Shown in pieces: positions 11,141-25,255 of a stretch of 64,000 nt of DNA. How positions within the stretch are numbered: the stretch's first letter is position 1; every line of letters begins with the position of its first letter. The notes below the pieces were generated by a model that saw only the letters and a list, made by a program, of their open reading frames with translations, did no database searches and was not told the origin of the DNA. The position numbers were made by a program, and so were the translations under genes. This DNA comes from Bombus terrestris (Eukaryota; Arthropoda; Insecta; Hymenoptera; Apidae). The stretch covers positions 13,578,001 to 13,642,000 of the forward strand of contig NC_063277.1 in NCBI RefSeq assembly GCF_910591885.1, given 5' to 3'.

Positions 11141-14100
11141 GTAAGGAGGAACTGTTTATTCTACCGTTTCATCGACTTATCGGCAGATTGAAGGGATTCG
11201 CTCGATCGGCGAAACGGGACAAAGGGGAACGGTTATTGGGCTTGAGAAAGATTGCTGGATTACGGGACAACGATGTACCACGTTTATATTGACCAGCTGT
11301 ATTTCGCTCTATTGCATAGCAGTTTTCTTCCAATGTGTTTCTTTCGGCCAAAAAACTGTGACTTCTATATGGTTCTATGACTTTGGCTCTGATAAATTTC
11401 TCTACGAAGTCTATCTTACGGTTATATATCTCTCGCCGTTGATTCCGATTTTTTGAAGTTTCTTCGATCTTTTGCAAGATGAGTCGAGGATCTCGTACTT
11501 TTACCTTCACCAGGATTATGTCGAACACCTCCAATCTTTCTAAACGCCATCTTTTAAACAAACCCTTATCCGAAATATAATAAGAAAGAAGATCCCTGTG
11601 ACGAGCTTAATCTAGGAACAACGTCAAGGCTAACCGAACGTCGCGTCGCACCAGTCGCGTTAAATACGTTAGTCCTGGTAAGAGGGTTTCCAAGAATGTG
11701 GAGGTTAAAAGTTAGTTGGCTAAGGGTTGGAAGAGGGAGAACAAGTGGCTTATTTAATCCAACGCGGTCGATCCTGCCGATTTATTGGTTTCCTTTCATT
11801 TGCTTTGGAACGTCGAGAGGCCGGCGAAGAAACGCGTTTTCCGTTTCGAGTGGTCGATCTGGGTGTTGTTAAAGTGGCGAGGAAAGGCGGAGGATTTTCT
11901 TCTTCGGACCTTACTTTCTTCTTTTTCATACCCATGGTGCTTTGCTAACGGAAATAGGGGCCGCATTGTGACGTTTTTATTATCGCCACGGCGAAAAGAG
12001 TTCTGTGAGATCGCGTGTTGCCTGCATAGTTGTCGATGTTCAAAAGAAACTTTAAACCGTTTATCAAGAGAAACGTGTCCTCGTTATAAAACAGAGTCTT
12101 GATCATGTGTACGTTCTGTAACACGCTTAATATAAGTATGAGCTTTTTCGTCGATTTTATTTCCCTCTACTTTCCGAAGTATTCTTCTAACCAAGGGATT
12201 AAGAAAATTGAGGAAACAATATCAGATTTTTATCGGTGATATTCCTTCATACTTTTCAAAGTATTCCTCCGTGTCGTCGACTAAAGCGTTAAGAAAATCG
12301 GGGGTAGGGGCCCGGTCGTACGCGAGAGTGACAATTTTACCGTGAAAATCGCTTTGGGGTGGATCCCGGACTAAAACTGGCACGTTTAAAGCTGAACAAC
12401 GCGTACGGAAGCCAGTTCTGGCGTATTACATATTTTGCCGAACTTAAAAATCGTTCGATAAAACTTCCAGCAGGTTGCTTTTCGTATCGCAAAAACTCGA
12501 TATTTGTTCTCTTGCTGGCGAAAAGTCCAGGACTGGTTATAGTCCCTGACAAACAGGATTTCAGGTCTGTGCCATCGACAAATCGGATTCTACTTCTCGC
12601 GTGTGCAGCGGCCGGAAGAGAAACATGTACACGCGGGGAAACGGTGGAATAATCTCGGTCCACCAAGTGTGAAGTTTATGGTTTACAGATAACGGGGGTT
12701 AAGTGCACCCTCTCTATCGGACCTGAAGCACGTTGCATCGGCCCAGCCAGACCACCGTTCCTTTTCACCGTTCTGATTTTATAACCTTCCATTTCCTTTT
12801 ATTCCTTCCGTTCTATTGATTTTCTCCTCGCCCGGCCCGTCTCCAACTTCCACCCGAGCTGATGGTTTATTCGTCCGATCATAAGCCTTTTCGGCTTTAG
12901 CTCGCCATGTTTCCTCTCTTCTTGCTGCTTGTTTTCCAACAATTATCGTTGAATTCCTCGCGAGAACTAGATAAAAGCTGGCACGGTAGAAAACATAACG
13001 ATCGGAACTCGAAGATCGTCGAACATTCGTACGGTATTTCATTTTCATTTACAACAAACCCTCGCCCCTCGACTCAACCCTCCATTAACGCAATTCAAAC
13101 TCTATTATTCCTCGCGAAACATAGAACCTTCCCCACGAGAATATACACAGAGCTATTGCACGAAACCACGTTCCCGGAAGGGGAAGGGAAGCAAACTTGC
13201 GAGCAAAGAGGAACAGCCAGAGTTTCCCGGAACGCGCAGCCACTTTATGGATTACAAATAATGGAGGTCTGAGTGCTCTCCACTTGACAGTTCGCGTTGT
13301 CTTTGTTCCAAGCATCACGTTTTCGCCTCTCCACCAGTCCCATCCTTGACCTGACGCTTTTTATCATCCCCTTTCGGTGAATTGGCTCGCGCAAACGCGC
13401 CCCTCGTCGACGATTACATTGATTACCTGCGTGGGCAACGTCCAAGATAAACCGCGTTATCCGTGCGTCACGCACAATACCTCCTTGGAATCCCTTCTAT
13501 TAAGTCATTCAACGTTTACGCAACCGTTACGCGTGAGACGACTGTGTCGCGACGTCAATGCGCTCTGTATCTCCACGCTTGTTACGAGCAAGGCGAGTAA
13601 TCTTGTCGATAATAGTTTCGCGCGATCGAACCCGATTTGCTCCGTGGTGAATGGATCTGGAACGTTTCGAGGTCGTCGTGTTTCTCGAATCCTAGGTTGA
13701 ATGTCTTAGGAGGAGATTACAGAGAATAGGGAAGCAGTATTTCGAGGAAACTAGAACGTTATATAAAAGACTCAGACGTCAGAAAATATTTATTAGAATC
13801 GATGTAATACGTGAATTTACCGCCTCTTCACTTGACGGTGTCTAGGAGCAGAAAATAGTCCATAGCCCTTGTGCGAATGAAAATTCATCGATGAATTCAC
13901 CTTTCTTTATGCCATCGTAAAGGTCGATGGCTCCTGACGAGTAGATTTCTCAAGATGTATTTGCGCGATAATTAATCACCCCAAATCAGAATGTTGACTT
14001 TTATCCTACGATATAGTCGCAGATAAACAGATAAGTGGAACCATAGTCACAGGTTAAAGACAAAATGCTGGAGTAGAAAGTTTGAATGCTTTCTGGATTA

Positions 14101-17100
14101 CTCGTCAAGTACTTACGTAGAGATTTTATAACGCTCCTTGGAAGAAGTATAATTGCATATCGAGTTAGAATCACGTTTAATCTGATGGCGTCAATTATAT
14201 TTGTGTTAAACCTTGTAGAACAGCTCTAACCTCGATCAATTAGCGACTCTACCCGAGTAAACGTCTCTAGCTCGATCCAAACTGGTGATCGGATGTCGAA
14301 TAAGTTTGAATAAATAAATATGTAGCGCAAGCACATTCCAATTAATCGAATTAGGCCGCGGAGCCAAGCAGCTCGGAACGATCACGTACCGCAGCGTGCG
14401 TCCCGCCGCGCCGCTGCAAATATTTGCCCCGCGTTTCTCTCCGACAAGGGTTCGCAGACCCTCTCTATCTTACGATCTTTCCTGGGTTCAAAAGCGCCAA
14501 AGGAACCACCGTTCACCGCTGGTATGTAAATTCCAAAGTCGGAATTCCATTGCTTCTTGATCTCAAGACTCTCTTACTTGCAGCAATAAATCTGAATGCA
14601 ATCGTCTTCGAATCAAGATTGGTGTTTGTCTGCCGCTTTTGAATAGTCCCACTGAAATTGTTACATGTCTTGATTTTCGCCATTGATAGGAATTGAGAAG
14701 TTTCCATGCCTTTTCTCGCGGCTGAACTCCAATGACGCGGCGTGTCGATAAAGCAATGAAAAGTTGTCGCGGCTCGTTCATTAAGAATCTTGTTTAATTT
14801 CTAGCGTCGTAGTGTTTTCTCACACGCGTCGAAAGATCGATTCGCGCCTCTGTTATACCTTACCCTGTAGCATTTAATGTAAAAATTTGCTCGGTGACCC
14901 TAAGGACTCTTGATCCGAATCCAAATCGAACGCAACACGTATAACGTGTTGAAATAGGGCACTCAATGCTGCCAACATTTATGACTGATAATCTAATCGG
15001 CACTTTTGTTTACGAGCTGAATATGCGAACTAATGTAGCCGAATATTTGCTGCGGCTCGATAAATCGAATGTACACGCCTTTTACCATTGAAACCGTGCC
15101 GCTTGGATGCCGTGTAATTTTATTGGTTGTGCAACAAAAAGGTAAATTAATTAATTGATCCGCCGGGAGTTCACGTTGGTAATAATTTGTAATTAATACT
15201 TTCCATGACTAGGAATAACACGAGCGTAATTGGCACTCGTCGACGCTCTGATATTAATGAAAATTACCAAGCCTATTGATCGTCGTTAACGTTCCGTACA
15301 TATGTATTATTGTCAGAGTTAAATCGTATCGTTCGAGGAAGAAACGTCCATTATCAGATGCTTTTCAAACGGGACAGAAGTTTGAAATTCATCGCTGTCG
15401 AAGTGGAGACACGATGCTTCCATCGACGTGCTTCCCTCAATCAACGAATCGACGTTTATTGTCAGTCGCATTCGTTCGCCGACGCTGTCGGAACTTAAAC
15501 ATAGCGTTTCGATATCGGGCCGAAAGGCACGAGCCGTGAAAAGTTTCCAGAGTGGAACGAGCGAATCGTGGGAGTGTTGGTCTGTTTCGGATTAATCGGC
15601 CGTTTTGTCGTCGAGAAATCTTCGACGAGGATTTTGTCGATCGAGAAACACGTGACTTTAAATGGAATAAAATTTTCACAGCAGAGGTTGCAATCGTGAA
15701 TATTAAAGTAGCGGCACGAAAGAAAAGGGAATGGAAATGTTCTCGGAGCGAAATTAAGCGACATTTGCCACCACTGATAAAAGTGATTCAGTTAATTATC
15801 ATTGCTGTACAGAAGTCGGAGTTACCCGGACAAATGTCGATCTTTAAACATGTTTCCTGTTTTCCCGTAGCCGGTCGAATGGCACACAGTTGTTTCTGCG
15901 TTTAAAAGCAACAGCATCTGCGAGAACTAATTGCAATAGTCTTCTAATACCAAATCTTTCAATTTGTATTCACTTCGACCGAAAGCTTGAAAGTTTCGAG
16001 AGATTCCGAGCTGGGGATTCTTTAAGCTGACGACAGAACAGCCAAGTGAGAGTAGATCGATCAGACGCTAACGCCCTACGAATCGTAATTGTATATCACG
16101 TTCCGACGTGGAACTTTTGCACGATGAATCGCTGTTATTCCGCTTGCAATTAACATTCGTTCCAGGGAAACCAATTAAAACGTCGAACAACAAGAACGTG
16201 GATAAAACGCGTCGCGGTTCTGGGGAGAAACGGAGACGGTAGACGAGGGCAAAATAATTAATGAAAAAGAACCGAGGCATTGTAGGGTGGCGGAGGTATG
16301 CGATGATGGATCGTGTAGAGATTATCGGAGTCTCGTTCTCTTTCTCTTCGCTCGAGAGGCGAATAATGAAACATTTATGAAAGGACTTTTGTCCTGGTAT
16401 ACAATCAACGACGAGATAACGAGATCGATGGCCGTTCGAGCTCTACCGAGAATTCGAACTGCAACTGGCGAATAAACCGGTAAGATCGCGACGAATCTTC
16501 TACTTTTATATTTAAGTGAAATCGAACGAATAGATGCATCGCGAATTATGGAAGTAGAAACAACGCGACTTCCTACTCACCGTCGCGTAATTTAAAAAAG
16601 GCCGGAGGGAAACCATTCAAAATCCCATTTCTTTCTTGTATCTAGTATATAGATGCGCCCATCGGAAATTGATCAAGCGCCGCGAGCAGCACGAGAACAA
16701 AAAGTTCCAAAGCTGTTCGTTAATATCGCAAAAACCATCTTCTTGCACGACACTCTGCCAGGATTCCCGTTTATCCTTGGAACGGGGAGGCGAACAAGAA
16801 AAGGATGTCGATAAAGGCAGGAACAACGGAACGGTTTTAGCCATTGCACCTGCCAAAACGCGAATTTCGCTCGGTTAGGAGTGAAATGACCGGGAAAACA
16901 GAGGCTGCGGAAACCATGGAAACGCGAGATTCAAATCTAACGACCGGTCTTGGTTTGCGCGCAGTCCATTGTGCAAAATTAAGACTGTCGCTCAATTAAC
17001 AGCACAGTATCGTACGAACAGCGTCAGATAGATATCGGTGTTTTCATATGCAGTAGCTGAAAGTTAAATTAATCCAAAACTATCTCTATATTTAAATAAG

Positions 17101-18732
17101 TCCACTAAGACACTTAAAATAAGTTAAGCGTTGAAATATTTAAATAATCCGTCTAAAATAGAACGTTTTAAAGATTATGACGTGAGTGAGAATATTTGTC
17201 ATTTCTGAAGACTTAAATATTTAGTTTACTCGGCATACATGCATATGGTATCACGAAATATCGTGGTACGTTTCACGCAAAAACGGATCCTCTAATATCT
17301 TTACGATCGAACTTGAAGGGTACAGATATCAGAATGCCTTCAATTTCAGAGCTGAAAAAAGCTCTTCACTCATTGTTATAAAGAAACGAAAAGATCTTAG
17401 AAATGTGCTCATTTCCTTGCAACAGGCCGTGTCCTTATTGCGAGCGAAAAAGAGCTCGAAGGAAAACGATGAGCGTATCAAAATTACGAAGGGACAGATA
17501 CCGTGTCCTTGTTCACTGTTCCTTAACATCGCTTCGTCCTCGATCGCGTGCTGGCACGACAAGAACAAGCGAGAAAAAGTTGGAAGCAATATCCCGACGG
17601 GACTGGGCCGGCCTTAACCGGCATAACTGCCAAAACGTGGATCCCATTTTGTCGTAGGACGGAGAGATAAAACGAGGAGAAGCTGGCCAGACGTTTCTAT
17701 GTACGAGTCTGCACTCGGTTACGTCGTTGGATATGCGAAGCTGGCTTTCTTGCGACTTAAATGTCGGTCAAAAGTAACTGTGATGCCACGGCCGTCGTTA
17801 CCCAGTGAAACAAGCGTAAACAGTATGGTCGAGGAGGGTTGTAGTAGAAAGAGAGACGGCGACTAAGGTGCTCCGGCCAAGAGACACGGCCCTATTTTAG
17901 CCAGTGTCAGTGACAAGAAACAAAAGCCCTACGGCAGCTCCGTGCTCAAGATAAAATGGAAATGTACGTTCTATCTAGCCGCGTACACTGTCTCTTCTCT
18001 GCTCTGTGTACGTGCCGATTTCTCATGGAATCGGGGTTGGTTCGTCCGTAAGGTCGACTTCTCTCCGCGGAGATGAGCGCAATGACAACGTTTTGTTCTC
18101 TGTCTTTTGCCAGATCAGTCCTAGTCTTGATCGATAATTCGTCATTTCCATCTTGTTATTTGGTCGGCACAAAACTTGATGAAAAGCCTCGTTCGTTTTG
18201 CATCTTTCGTAGTAGAAGAACGACACGAAGCCACGTGTCACGAGTAACGCGGTCATTAAGCCACGTGCCACGGCTTCTTAGATTCCTAATTGCCAGCGCG
18301 GTGCCGTTAATTGCATCGATTCAGGGTGAAATAAGCCATTGAATTACAGGCATCGGAAGAAGTTCGGGAAGGCGAAGAAACGGTGGCCAAGTGGCGTAAA
18401 GAAGGGCGGTTACGGGTAACCGAGGGTTTCGGTGATGTGGAAGCCAATCGCCGACGTTTCTGTTACTCCGGTTGAACACCGCCAAGAGGTCTCGAAACTT
18501 TCGAATTATTACATCACGCAAGCCTAACTTTGAAACGAGAGGGTGGATCGACGGCTGTGTCTCGCATTCGAACTAGAAGGTTACGATTGATTTTATCGTT
18601 GACGCTCTTCGCGAAATTGAAATCTGTCGGTACTTAGAGTTCTGCAACTTCGGGGCGAGAAGAGGACGTGGTTGCTGAAGGATTCTCGTTTCAATCCGTG
18701 GAGCCGTCGTTAGAAGAACCGTCAGCGTTCAG
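11141..18732. other. Gene-free stretch; scattered weak splice-like sites
   Basis: Nothing here passes as a gene. Donor-like motifs occur on the minus strand at 14577 (CAA/GTAAGAG) and 16580 (CGACG/GTGAGTAGG), and on the plus strand at about 11670 and 16481. The intervals 14578-14651 and 16581-16642 on the minus strand have one open frame each, but weak acceptors. The parts 14330-14430 and 15110-15260 are CpG-rich or rich in TTAATTAATT cores. A short hairpin with CAACACG/CGTGTTG arms sits at about 14934-14952. Confidence 0.3.
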
Positions 18733-18772
18733 TTCTCTCTCTCTCTCTCTCTCTTTCTCTCTTTTCCTCTCT
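18733..18772. repeat. (CT)n microsatellite
   Basis: The stretch is a CT-repeat tract interrupted by TTT and TTCC triplets near its end. It lies in otherwise unique sequence and is probably polymorphic in length. Confidence 0.9.
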
Positions 18773-21376
18773 AAGCTGCAGCAGTAGTCCTCTCTCAAAG
18801 AACTGGTCTGTTACTTAGTTCCCTGCACTTCGAAAGTTACAAGAAGTTTCTCGTTGATATTTAGCCTCGCGTACATCTCGCAAAGTTACAAGAGGAAACG
18901 GGTGCGTTTCGACGTTTAGTTGTACATGCTCTTTCGCGTGTTTCGACGATTATTTACATATTCATATTTGATTTTACGGATATTACTTGCGAATAAGTTT
19001 TTCAATGTTAGAGAGTAGTTAAACACCGAATAATTTTGTGAGAAATGCACTCTCGTTCTATGTTCTCAAGTATTCTATATCTCTTACACACACACACAAA
19101 AGGAAGAAAATAATCCAGTCGTTAGGTATAAGCACCTGACTGAAATTGGAAGGTATCGATAGTTTTGAATAACTTTTATGGTAACATTAGAAATATCAGA
19201 ATAAGATGAAAGATTCAAAGTCGATTTCTACGTTTCAAGTTAGAGAGAAAACCACATGCAAATATTTCAGCTCGCGATATCCATAAAAGATCGATGTGGG
19301 AGACAATGGGCGTCGAACCCGAGACAACTTCGTGGCTGCTGAACGTGATACTGGCTACTTTCAGAAAACCACATTTTCAAACTTCTGTCGTTCCCTTCGT
19401 ATATTTTCTAAATGTTTTCTAACACCCTCCGACGTTAAAAAAATATAAGAAGATCTTTATCTCTAAAAATACTAGTTCTCGATTTCTCACGAAAGAAAAT
19501 AATATATGAAATAGTATAAAGGAAAATAATACGAGAACGACAAATAAGTCGTTCTTCGACAACCTGCATCTCGGTATAAAGCTACGGAACAAATTCCATT
19601 TGTCAATCTTGTCAAAAATCATTTCATCGGTTGTGATACTCGGTTGTGAAAAAAGGAGAATCAGCCAACTGATAACAAACGCTAATTCGAGCTGATGATG
19701 GGTTCTGGAAGACGTTTACCCGTCGTTAAAGGTCGTAAATCGTTCGTAATAAAGTCATCAAGTCAGCGATAAATCTTATTAAACGTCACACGCCGCCGCG
19801 AAACCGACTGTTCCGTTCGTATTACGTCGTATCCAAACGAACCCGGTCCCCGGCGCGAATTAATCTCGCCGTCTGATTAATTATTCGGTTATCACGCGAC
19901 GACTATCCCCGGAGAGAACAGACCGGGCCCGTTCGAGTTCATCGTTCGCGTAACCGGTAGACGACGCGACAACCAGGTATACCGGTCTGCTTCTCTTTCT
20001 CACTTCCGGCTGTCAAGCACGAAGACGTTAAATATGGTGACGAATGGCCGGTGATAAATGAAACGAACCAGCTGCTCCTCTTACTCGTTTAATTCTACCA
20101 CGAAATCAACTCAATCCTTCGTAATACCACCTTTCTCAACGAATTTGTCACTGCGCTGGTTATAATCTAATCGGAGATACTTTGCTACAGTCTAATTGGG
20201 GATACCTAGAGATTTTATACGAGAAATTCTCTGCTATGGGTTCCTTCTATCGATCTAAGTCGATTCATCGAGCATTTGAACGATGATTTGGAATTCTTAA
20301 AGCTCTCGAGTTAGCGTCATCTACGGAAATTACCTCTTTACAAGAAAACAATGAAAAACAGCGTCGAAGTTCTCGAAAATATTCCAATGGACAATACCAT
20401 AAGAAATTATTATGCGTATCTAGAAGAGTAACGGATCGACATTTACAGACAATGCACAGCTGCGATTTAGAAAAGTTGACCATTTTTCACGGGCGCAGAT
20501 GTACTTGCACGCGTATTCCGTACAATCTAACAATGTACACGTACGATTTTATTGCTACAGTCACGGAATAAAAATCATAGAGTGGAAGCGATTCGAGTCG
20601 TTAGAGAATCGAGTGAACCGACTCCGGAGCTCCGTTATTCGCCCGGAACAGATGACAGCAATGCGGCTATTGAAAATCGAATCGTTATGGCAGATATCGC
20701 GCCGACTTTATTCCCTTATCGATCGTTCGCGAACGTTACAGTTTTCCATTTCGTTTTTCCATTTCGCAGTTGCTCGTAATGATATTACTAAAATAACTCA
20801 TCGAAATCGTTCCTCGCTCCATCCAATTCGGGACACTGTCCCGATCGTTCGAGCATCGAGTTTCGAGGAAACCCCAACGTTTTATCGGGATCTGGATCTC
20901 TGGATGATCACCAGAGCTGATGACACGTTTTCCTGCTTCGGCGACAATTACCGGTAGCGTGTAATTAAAGTGGAACAGCGTCCTTCGGCTAAAGCGTGCA
21001 AGCTATCAAATTCTGTAATCATCCCGCACTAATTAGCGATATAATTCTGTATAGGGTGGAGGAACCTCCTCCTGCTACGATAAACGCCGTTATATTAAAA
21101 CGAACTAAGCTTGATATCAGAATTAATGGGAGTATCGAGAGATAACTATTGCGTTTGCCAATCTTGCGAATTCGATCGCCATCAGGGATTGCTAACATAG
21201 AAATCAGAAAATTCAGTTTAGTTAGATTTTTCCATCCAGAAGCGCATAAAAAACTGCAGAGTCGTAAAAAAGATCTCTAGGGGATTGGAACTTTCACTCG
21301 AACGGTTCGAACGGTTCCAACGATTCAGTTCCATTACCATTTACCGCTAACGAAGAACACAGTCATTACGATTCAT
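18773..21376. other. Gene-free stretch with one candidate regulatory block
   Basis: The block 19690-19990 is CpG-rich with GAATTAATC and GATTAATTATT cores. A good acceptor-like tract ends in TTTCGCAG at 20769, but no donor follows. A short (AC)n run lies near 19088. Two imperfect copies of a segment of about 23 bp (TCTAATnGGnGATAC core) lie near 20165 and 20190. The 152-codon open frame at 20499 (+) has no recognisable feature and overlaps others. Confidence 0.3.
19690..19990. promoter_or_regulatory. Candidate regulatory element (CpG-rich, TAATTA cores)
   Basis: The sequence is distinctly more CpG-rich than its flanks and carries several TAATT/ATTAAT cores, including GAATTAATC near 19857 and GATTAATTATT near 19876. 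This matches the texture of conserved insect enhancers. Conservation was not tested. Confidence 0.2.
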
Positions 21377-21391
21377 GGGGGGAGGGGGGGG
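21377..21391 (+). repeat. Guanine run G6-A-G8
   Basis: Fourteen guanines in 15 bases, in an AT-rich context. The run could form a compact or intermolecular G-quadruplex on the plus strand, but it lacks the separated four-tract pattern of a classical intramolecular one. Confidence 0.85.
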
Positions 21392-24379
21392 ATTTTTACA
21401 TCGAGGCTAGAAAGTTTTTTGCTCGGTCATCGAACAAGGTTACTGGGTCTTCCGGGGTTAATTCGCCGAATGGCGCGTGGTCTCTCTGTCCGAAAATACA
21501 ATTCATCACCGGCTGAAAAATCAGACAATTAATCAGCGGCATAACGCCCGGTCCGCTCAACGGAAATTACAGGTCGACCGCGTCGATCCTCAAATATTTT
21601 ATAGCCGTTGTTTAACGACTTGCAGCGTGAAATACGCGTAGCAGAGAGAATAAAATAAAATTGGGGGAAAAAATTGCGGGACAAGGGGCGAAAGTGGCGT
21701 AATCGACGCGTAATCGATGTCCCGTTCGACGCAACGAGCCTTTCACCTCTCGTCTCTCGCCTCTCGCCTCCATTCCACTCGTAAATTACACCAACTCTCG
21801 CGAATTAGTTGCTGGAAATTCTACCTGGAAAATGGATACTGCTTTACGCCAACTTCAACACACTTTGCTCGCTCCTTTCGACGTTGCTCGCTGCCTGATA
21901 TTTATGACTGGCGTAATTAAATTCAGCCGAACGGTTCGCTACGAATTGCCAGTGTTTTTGAAGACAAACATTCGTTCGATTTATGAATATTCTCTGAATC
22001 GCTCGATTCCACTAAAATAATTAAAAATAAGCTACGATTGCGATGCATCAAAGCACAGTAAACTATAAAACGAAATAAGATAAAGACAGTAGCGGGCAAG
22101 TTGCGCGAGACTTTCGCGAATCAACAGGAACGAACGATCGAACAACGGGCTGCTGCATTTTGTTCAACAGTCCGTTCTGGCAAAAGGTGGGCTAACATTT
22201 ATTATACGACGCGATCTGAATAATAATGCGACGCTTGGGGAAGGTAACGCGCGAAATCGGAAATTCTATCGCGAACAAAGCGCTCGTATGCAGGAATCGC
22301 TAAACAATAGATCAGTTTTGCCAACGTGAAAGCTTTTTGGCATATAGAGAGCATTCCACTACACTCGATTTCTTCTTTTTCGTTGCCTCTCGCTCTTTTT
22401 TACGCTGCTTTCTATCATTCAAATCGAACGAACGGTTCAATAATTTACTTTTCCCTCGTAATATTCGTTTCGCTCATTAATTTTGTACATTTGTATCGTG
22501 TTACATATTTTTTATTCGCGTACGAAGCCGACGGAATGGTTTACCTGGAAGAATCAGAGACATTAAAGAAGAAAAAAAGACGCTAACTAACAGCGTTTTG
22601 TAAACTATCCATTTGTAAATACACTTGGAACTTGGTAGGATTGTACGTGGCGATAAACAGAAGAATTGTATTTCGCCCGCAATTAGTTCTGCTCGATAAA
22701 GCAACAAGGAAATGCTTTCGATATCCGGCAGCGTCGCGCGTCGTCGAAGACGATTCGCGGGTCACTTGGCAATTAGAGCACCGAATCCCCCTTTTTCTCC
22801 CGCGATCGATTTCAGCCACATTTCTAATCGATGAAGTAACTCGATGCGCTACTCGAACCAGCAAGAAGAAGGGCGATCTCTTTATTCGATCATTTCTTTA
22901 TTACTTGTTCCGTGACGCGTGAAACGCGTTTACCATCCTTCCTGGAAATCATTCCTGATTCGGCGATCGACATCTGCCGAGCAATTAATATACCTTCTTC
23001 GTCTACTTGAATTCCAATTGTTAGGCAATTATCTAAAACGTTGGTTTTCCAGCGACATTACTCGTAATCGTCGAATTTCTAGGTACGGAATCAAGTTTCA
23101 AAGTAAACGCGTGCAAAGGCAAAAGTTAGGAGATAATAACGAGCATATGTAGTTTCACAAATTGCCGTCACACACAATACGGAGTATTTTCAAAGGACAT
23201 GCTGTCTACTTTATAATACGGCTCGTATTCGAGGGATTCGTATGGTAACGCGCGGCGGAATCGTTGTTCAATCCGCAGGGACTACACAGTAACGACAATC
23301 GTAACCGAATGGTGGTACATGCTCGCTTAAGTAACATTGCAGCTGACCCAATTACAGACCAGCCGTAGCCGAGATATACCTGCTGTGTTTCCAGTCATCT
23401 GCGTTACCTACTCTCCGCATACCCTAGACCCGACCATAACCGAGACCCCCGTCACGGTTAAGCTCGTCGTCATCGTTGGTGAAGCGTTTCTCAGGCGGAC
23501 GACCAGCTTCCTTTCCGCTTTCATCATGCTTAATGATATTTTCCAGCCGATGCTTGTCACACTGAATTGTTCATCCCGTGCTTTTCTTCCTCTGTTGATG
23601 TTGAATTGCAATTTTCGTGCTCCAAGCTCGCTGCTCCTTACAGCTGCAGTTAAATACACTAGGACCGAGATGAAGCTCGAGCGAAATCCGTTAAACAATT
23701 TTAGGATTCGAGGATGTTCGCCGTATAATGCTGCTCCGTGATTCCGAAAAATGTTTTTAGAAACTTTTACAAGAACGCGGACAATGATAGAATTTGGTCG
23801 TTGAAGTCTGAGAGAAAAGAGGGCCCTTTTTAAAATTTAGTTGAATTCTAGAACGAACCAAACTATTCATTTTCTATAGATACCACCTCGGTGTTGTTCA
23901 TCGTGGCGAAAATTCAAGAGATCTGGAATTCGAACGATAGTACTTGGAGGTACTCACACGTACGTGGACGTACATGTACACACGTAAACCTTCTCACGGT
24001 CGACGTTTTACCGGCTGCCTCTGCCACGATTCGACTCGACTCGACGCCGATGGCTGATTACACGCGATGGCCACCGACCAGATCGGTCGGGTTGCCTTTG
24101 TTTTATCGTCCAGTGATACAACAAGACCGGTTACAACGCAACTTGACGACTGTTCGAGTCTACTCCATCAATGCAGATGGAATTACACCGTTTCGATGGA
24201 ATTTGTAAACTGTCTAACCGAATCCATTCTGATGACAGATTTTGCGTCGGGTTGCGTGAGAATCTCGTTACCTGCAGTTATGTTCGATCGACCCCGTAAT
24301 TAATTGCTGGGATTCGATTCCGCGCCTTCTTTCCATGAAGTTCGATCGTATTATTTGACTTCCCTGTTTGATTTTTCAG
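21392..24379. other. Gene-free stretch
   Basis: There is a CpG/TTAATT-rich patch at 21430-21600, then overlapping short open frames on both strands. An acceptor-like tract ends at about 22814 (GATCGATTTCAG). Alternating GTAC/ACGT motifs lie near 23955-23985. No coding gene can be supported. The 3' end leads into the acceptor of the candidate terminal exon at 24380. Confidence 0.35.
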
Positions 24380-24700
24380 TTACCAGTAGGATCGCTAAGT
24401 GCGCCGAGGGTAGATAACGTAGCCCCGAAGAAAAAAGCTTCAAAGTTTTTCAACCAGTCCGAAAGTGATTGATCACCCACGTTCTCTTAGCTGTTATAGT
24501 CACGGACTCTTTTGTTACTGGCAAATATCGTGAGATAATAGGGCTAAAAGACAAAGAATTTATAGATCCAATGGTAACTTTAACTATTATGGATTACTGG
24601 TGTTCGACGACACCTAAGGATTCCGGCGCTTCATTGAAAATTGATAAACGATGAATTTTATACATGTTCCTTGTGGACGGAATAAAAATCCAAGTTACAG
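24380..24700 (+). CDS. Possible 3'-terminal coding exon (coding part 24380-24472)
   Basis: A strong acceptor precedes this segment: a TTGAC branch-like motif, then CTTCCCTGTTTGATTTTTCAG ending at 24379 (quoted motif spans 24359-24379). Frame one is open for 30 codons to a TGA at 24470-24472. The peptide is Ser/Lys-rich, beginning LPVGSLSAPR and ending SKFFNQSESD, which looks like a hydrophilic C-terminal tail. An AATAAA poly(A)-signal-like hexamer lies near 24681. I do not recognise the family. The alternative is a chance acceptor with a short open frame; the match of acceptor, hydrophilic tail and downstream hexamer is suggestive only. Confidence 0.22.
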
Positions 24701-25255
24701 ATCTCGTCGAAATCGTCGTATTGATACGTTATACTAACAGAAAGTGGAATTTAGAATCGGGCAAGAAAATAGTGGCAAGAACGTCTGTAAGTAAATCGGA
24801 TTTTTGTATTTAGAACTGGACGATGAAATATCGAGCACTAGTTGTTGGTCAGAGGATAGAGAAAGGGATTTCTCGTTTTTAGTAATATCGATATCATGGC
24901 TCGCAGGTCGGCGCAAGGTGTTCCACTCCCAGTAGATAGATAATGCATAATACAGACAGGTGGGAATTCCATGTTCCACGTTCCTTTTGGTTACGTGGAA
25001 TACGCAACATGGAAAAATCTTGGCTCGAGTCGAACATAATTTTCTTTCCGAGAGTTGGGAGGAATTCGATGAAAACAAACGCCGATGGAATTCGAGGACG
25101 GAGAATATTCAAGAATTTATTCCAAATGCATTGGAACAGGTACCGTAACGAAATATGTATCATTTTTGCATATTAGCGATATTGCGGGGCACGAAAAACT
25201 ATTCCACGAAATAACCCGTATCGGGGACTATATCGAGGTGCGCTGTCGCGCGTAA

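Noticed and set aside
14440..14470. GGGTTCG-containing hairpin resembling a tRNA T-arm
   Set aside because: The loop length is wrong for a T-loop and no other tRNA arm can be folded upstream.
14578..14651. Minus-strand exon candidate of 74 nt with donor CAA/GTAAGAG
   Set aside because: The acceptor has a poor pyrimidine tract and the open frame is within chance.
16581..16642. Minus-strand exon candidate of about 62 nt with donor CGACG/GTGAGTAGG
   Set aside because: The donor is good but the only acceptor (ATATACTAG) has no pyrimidine tract.
19290..19350. tRNA-like B-box sequence on the minus strand (GGGTTCGACGCCC)
   Set aside because: The stem around the TTCGA loop does not pair over five bases, and no A box, anticodon arm or acceptor stem is found at the right spacing.
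20499..20957. 152-codon open frame
   Set aside because: Another frame on the same strand is also open, codon use looks random, and there are no splice or domain signals.
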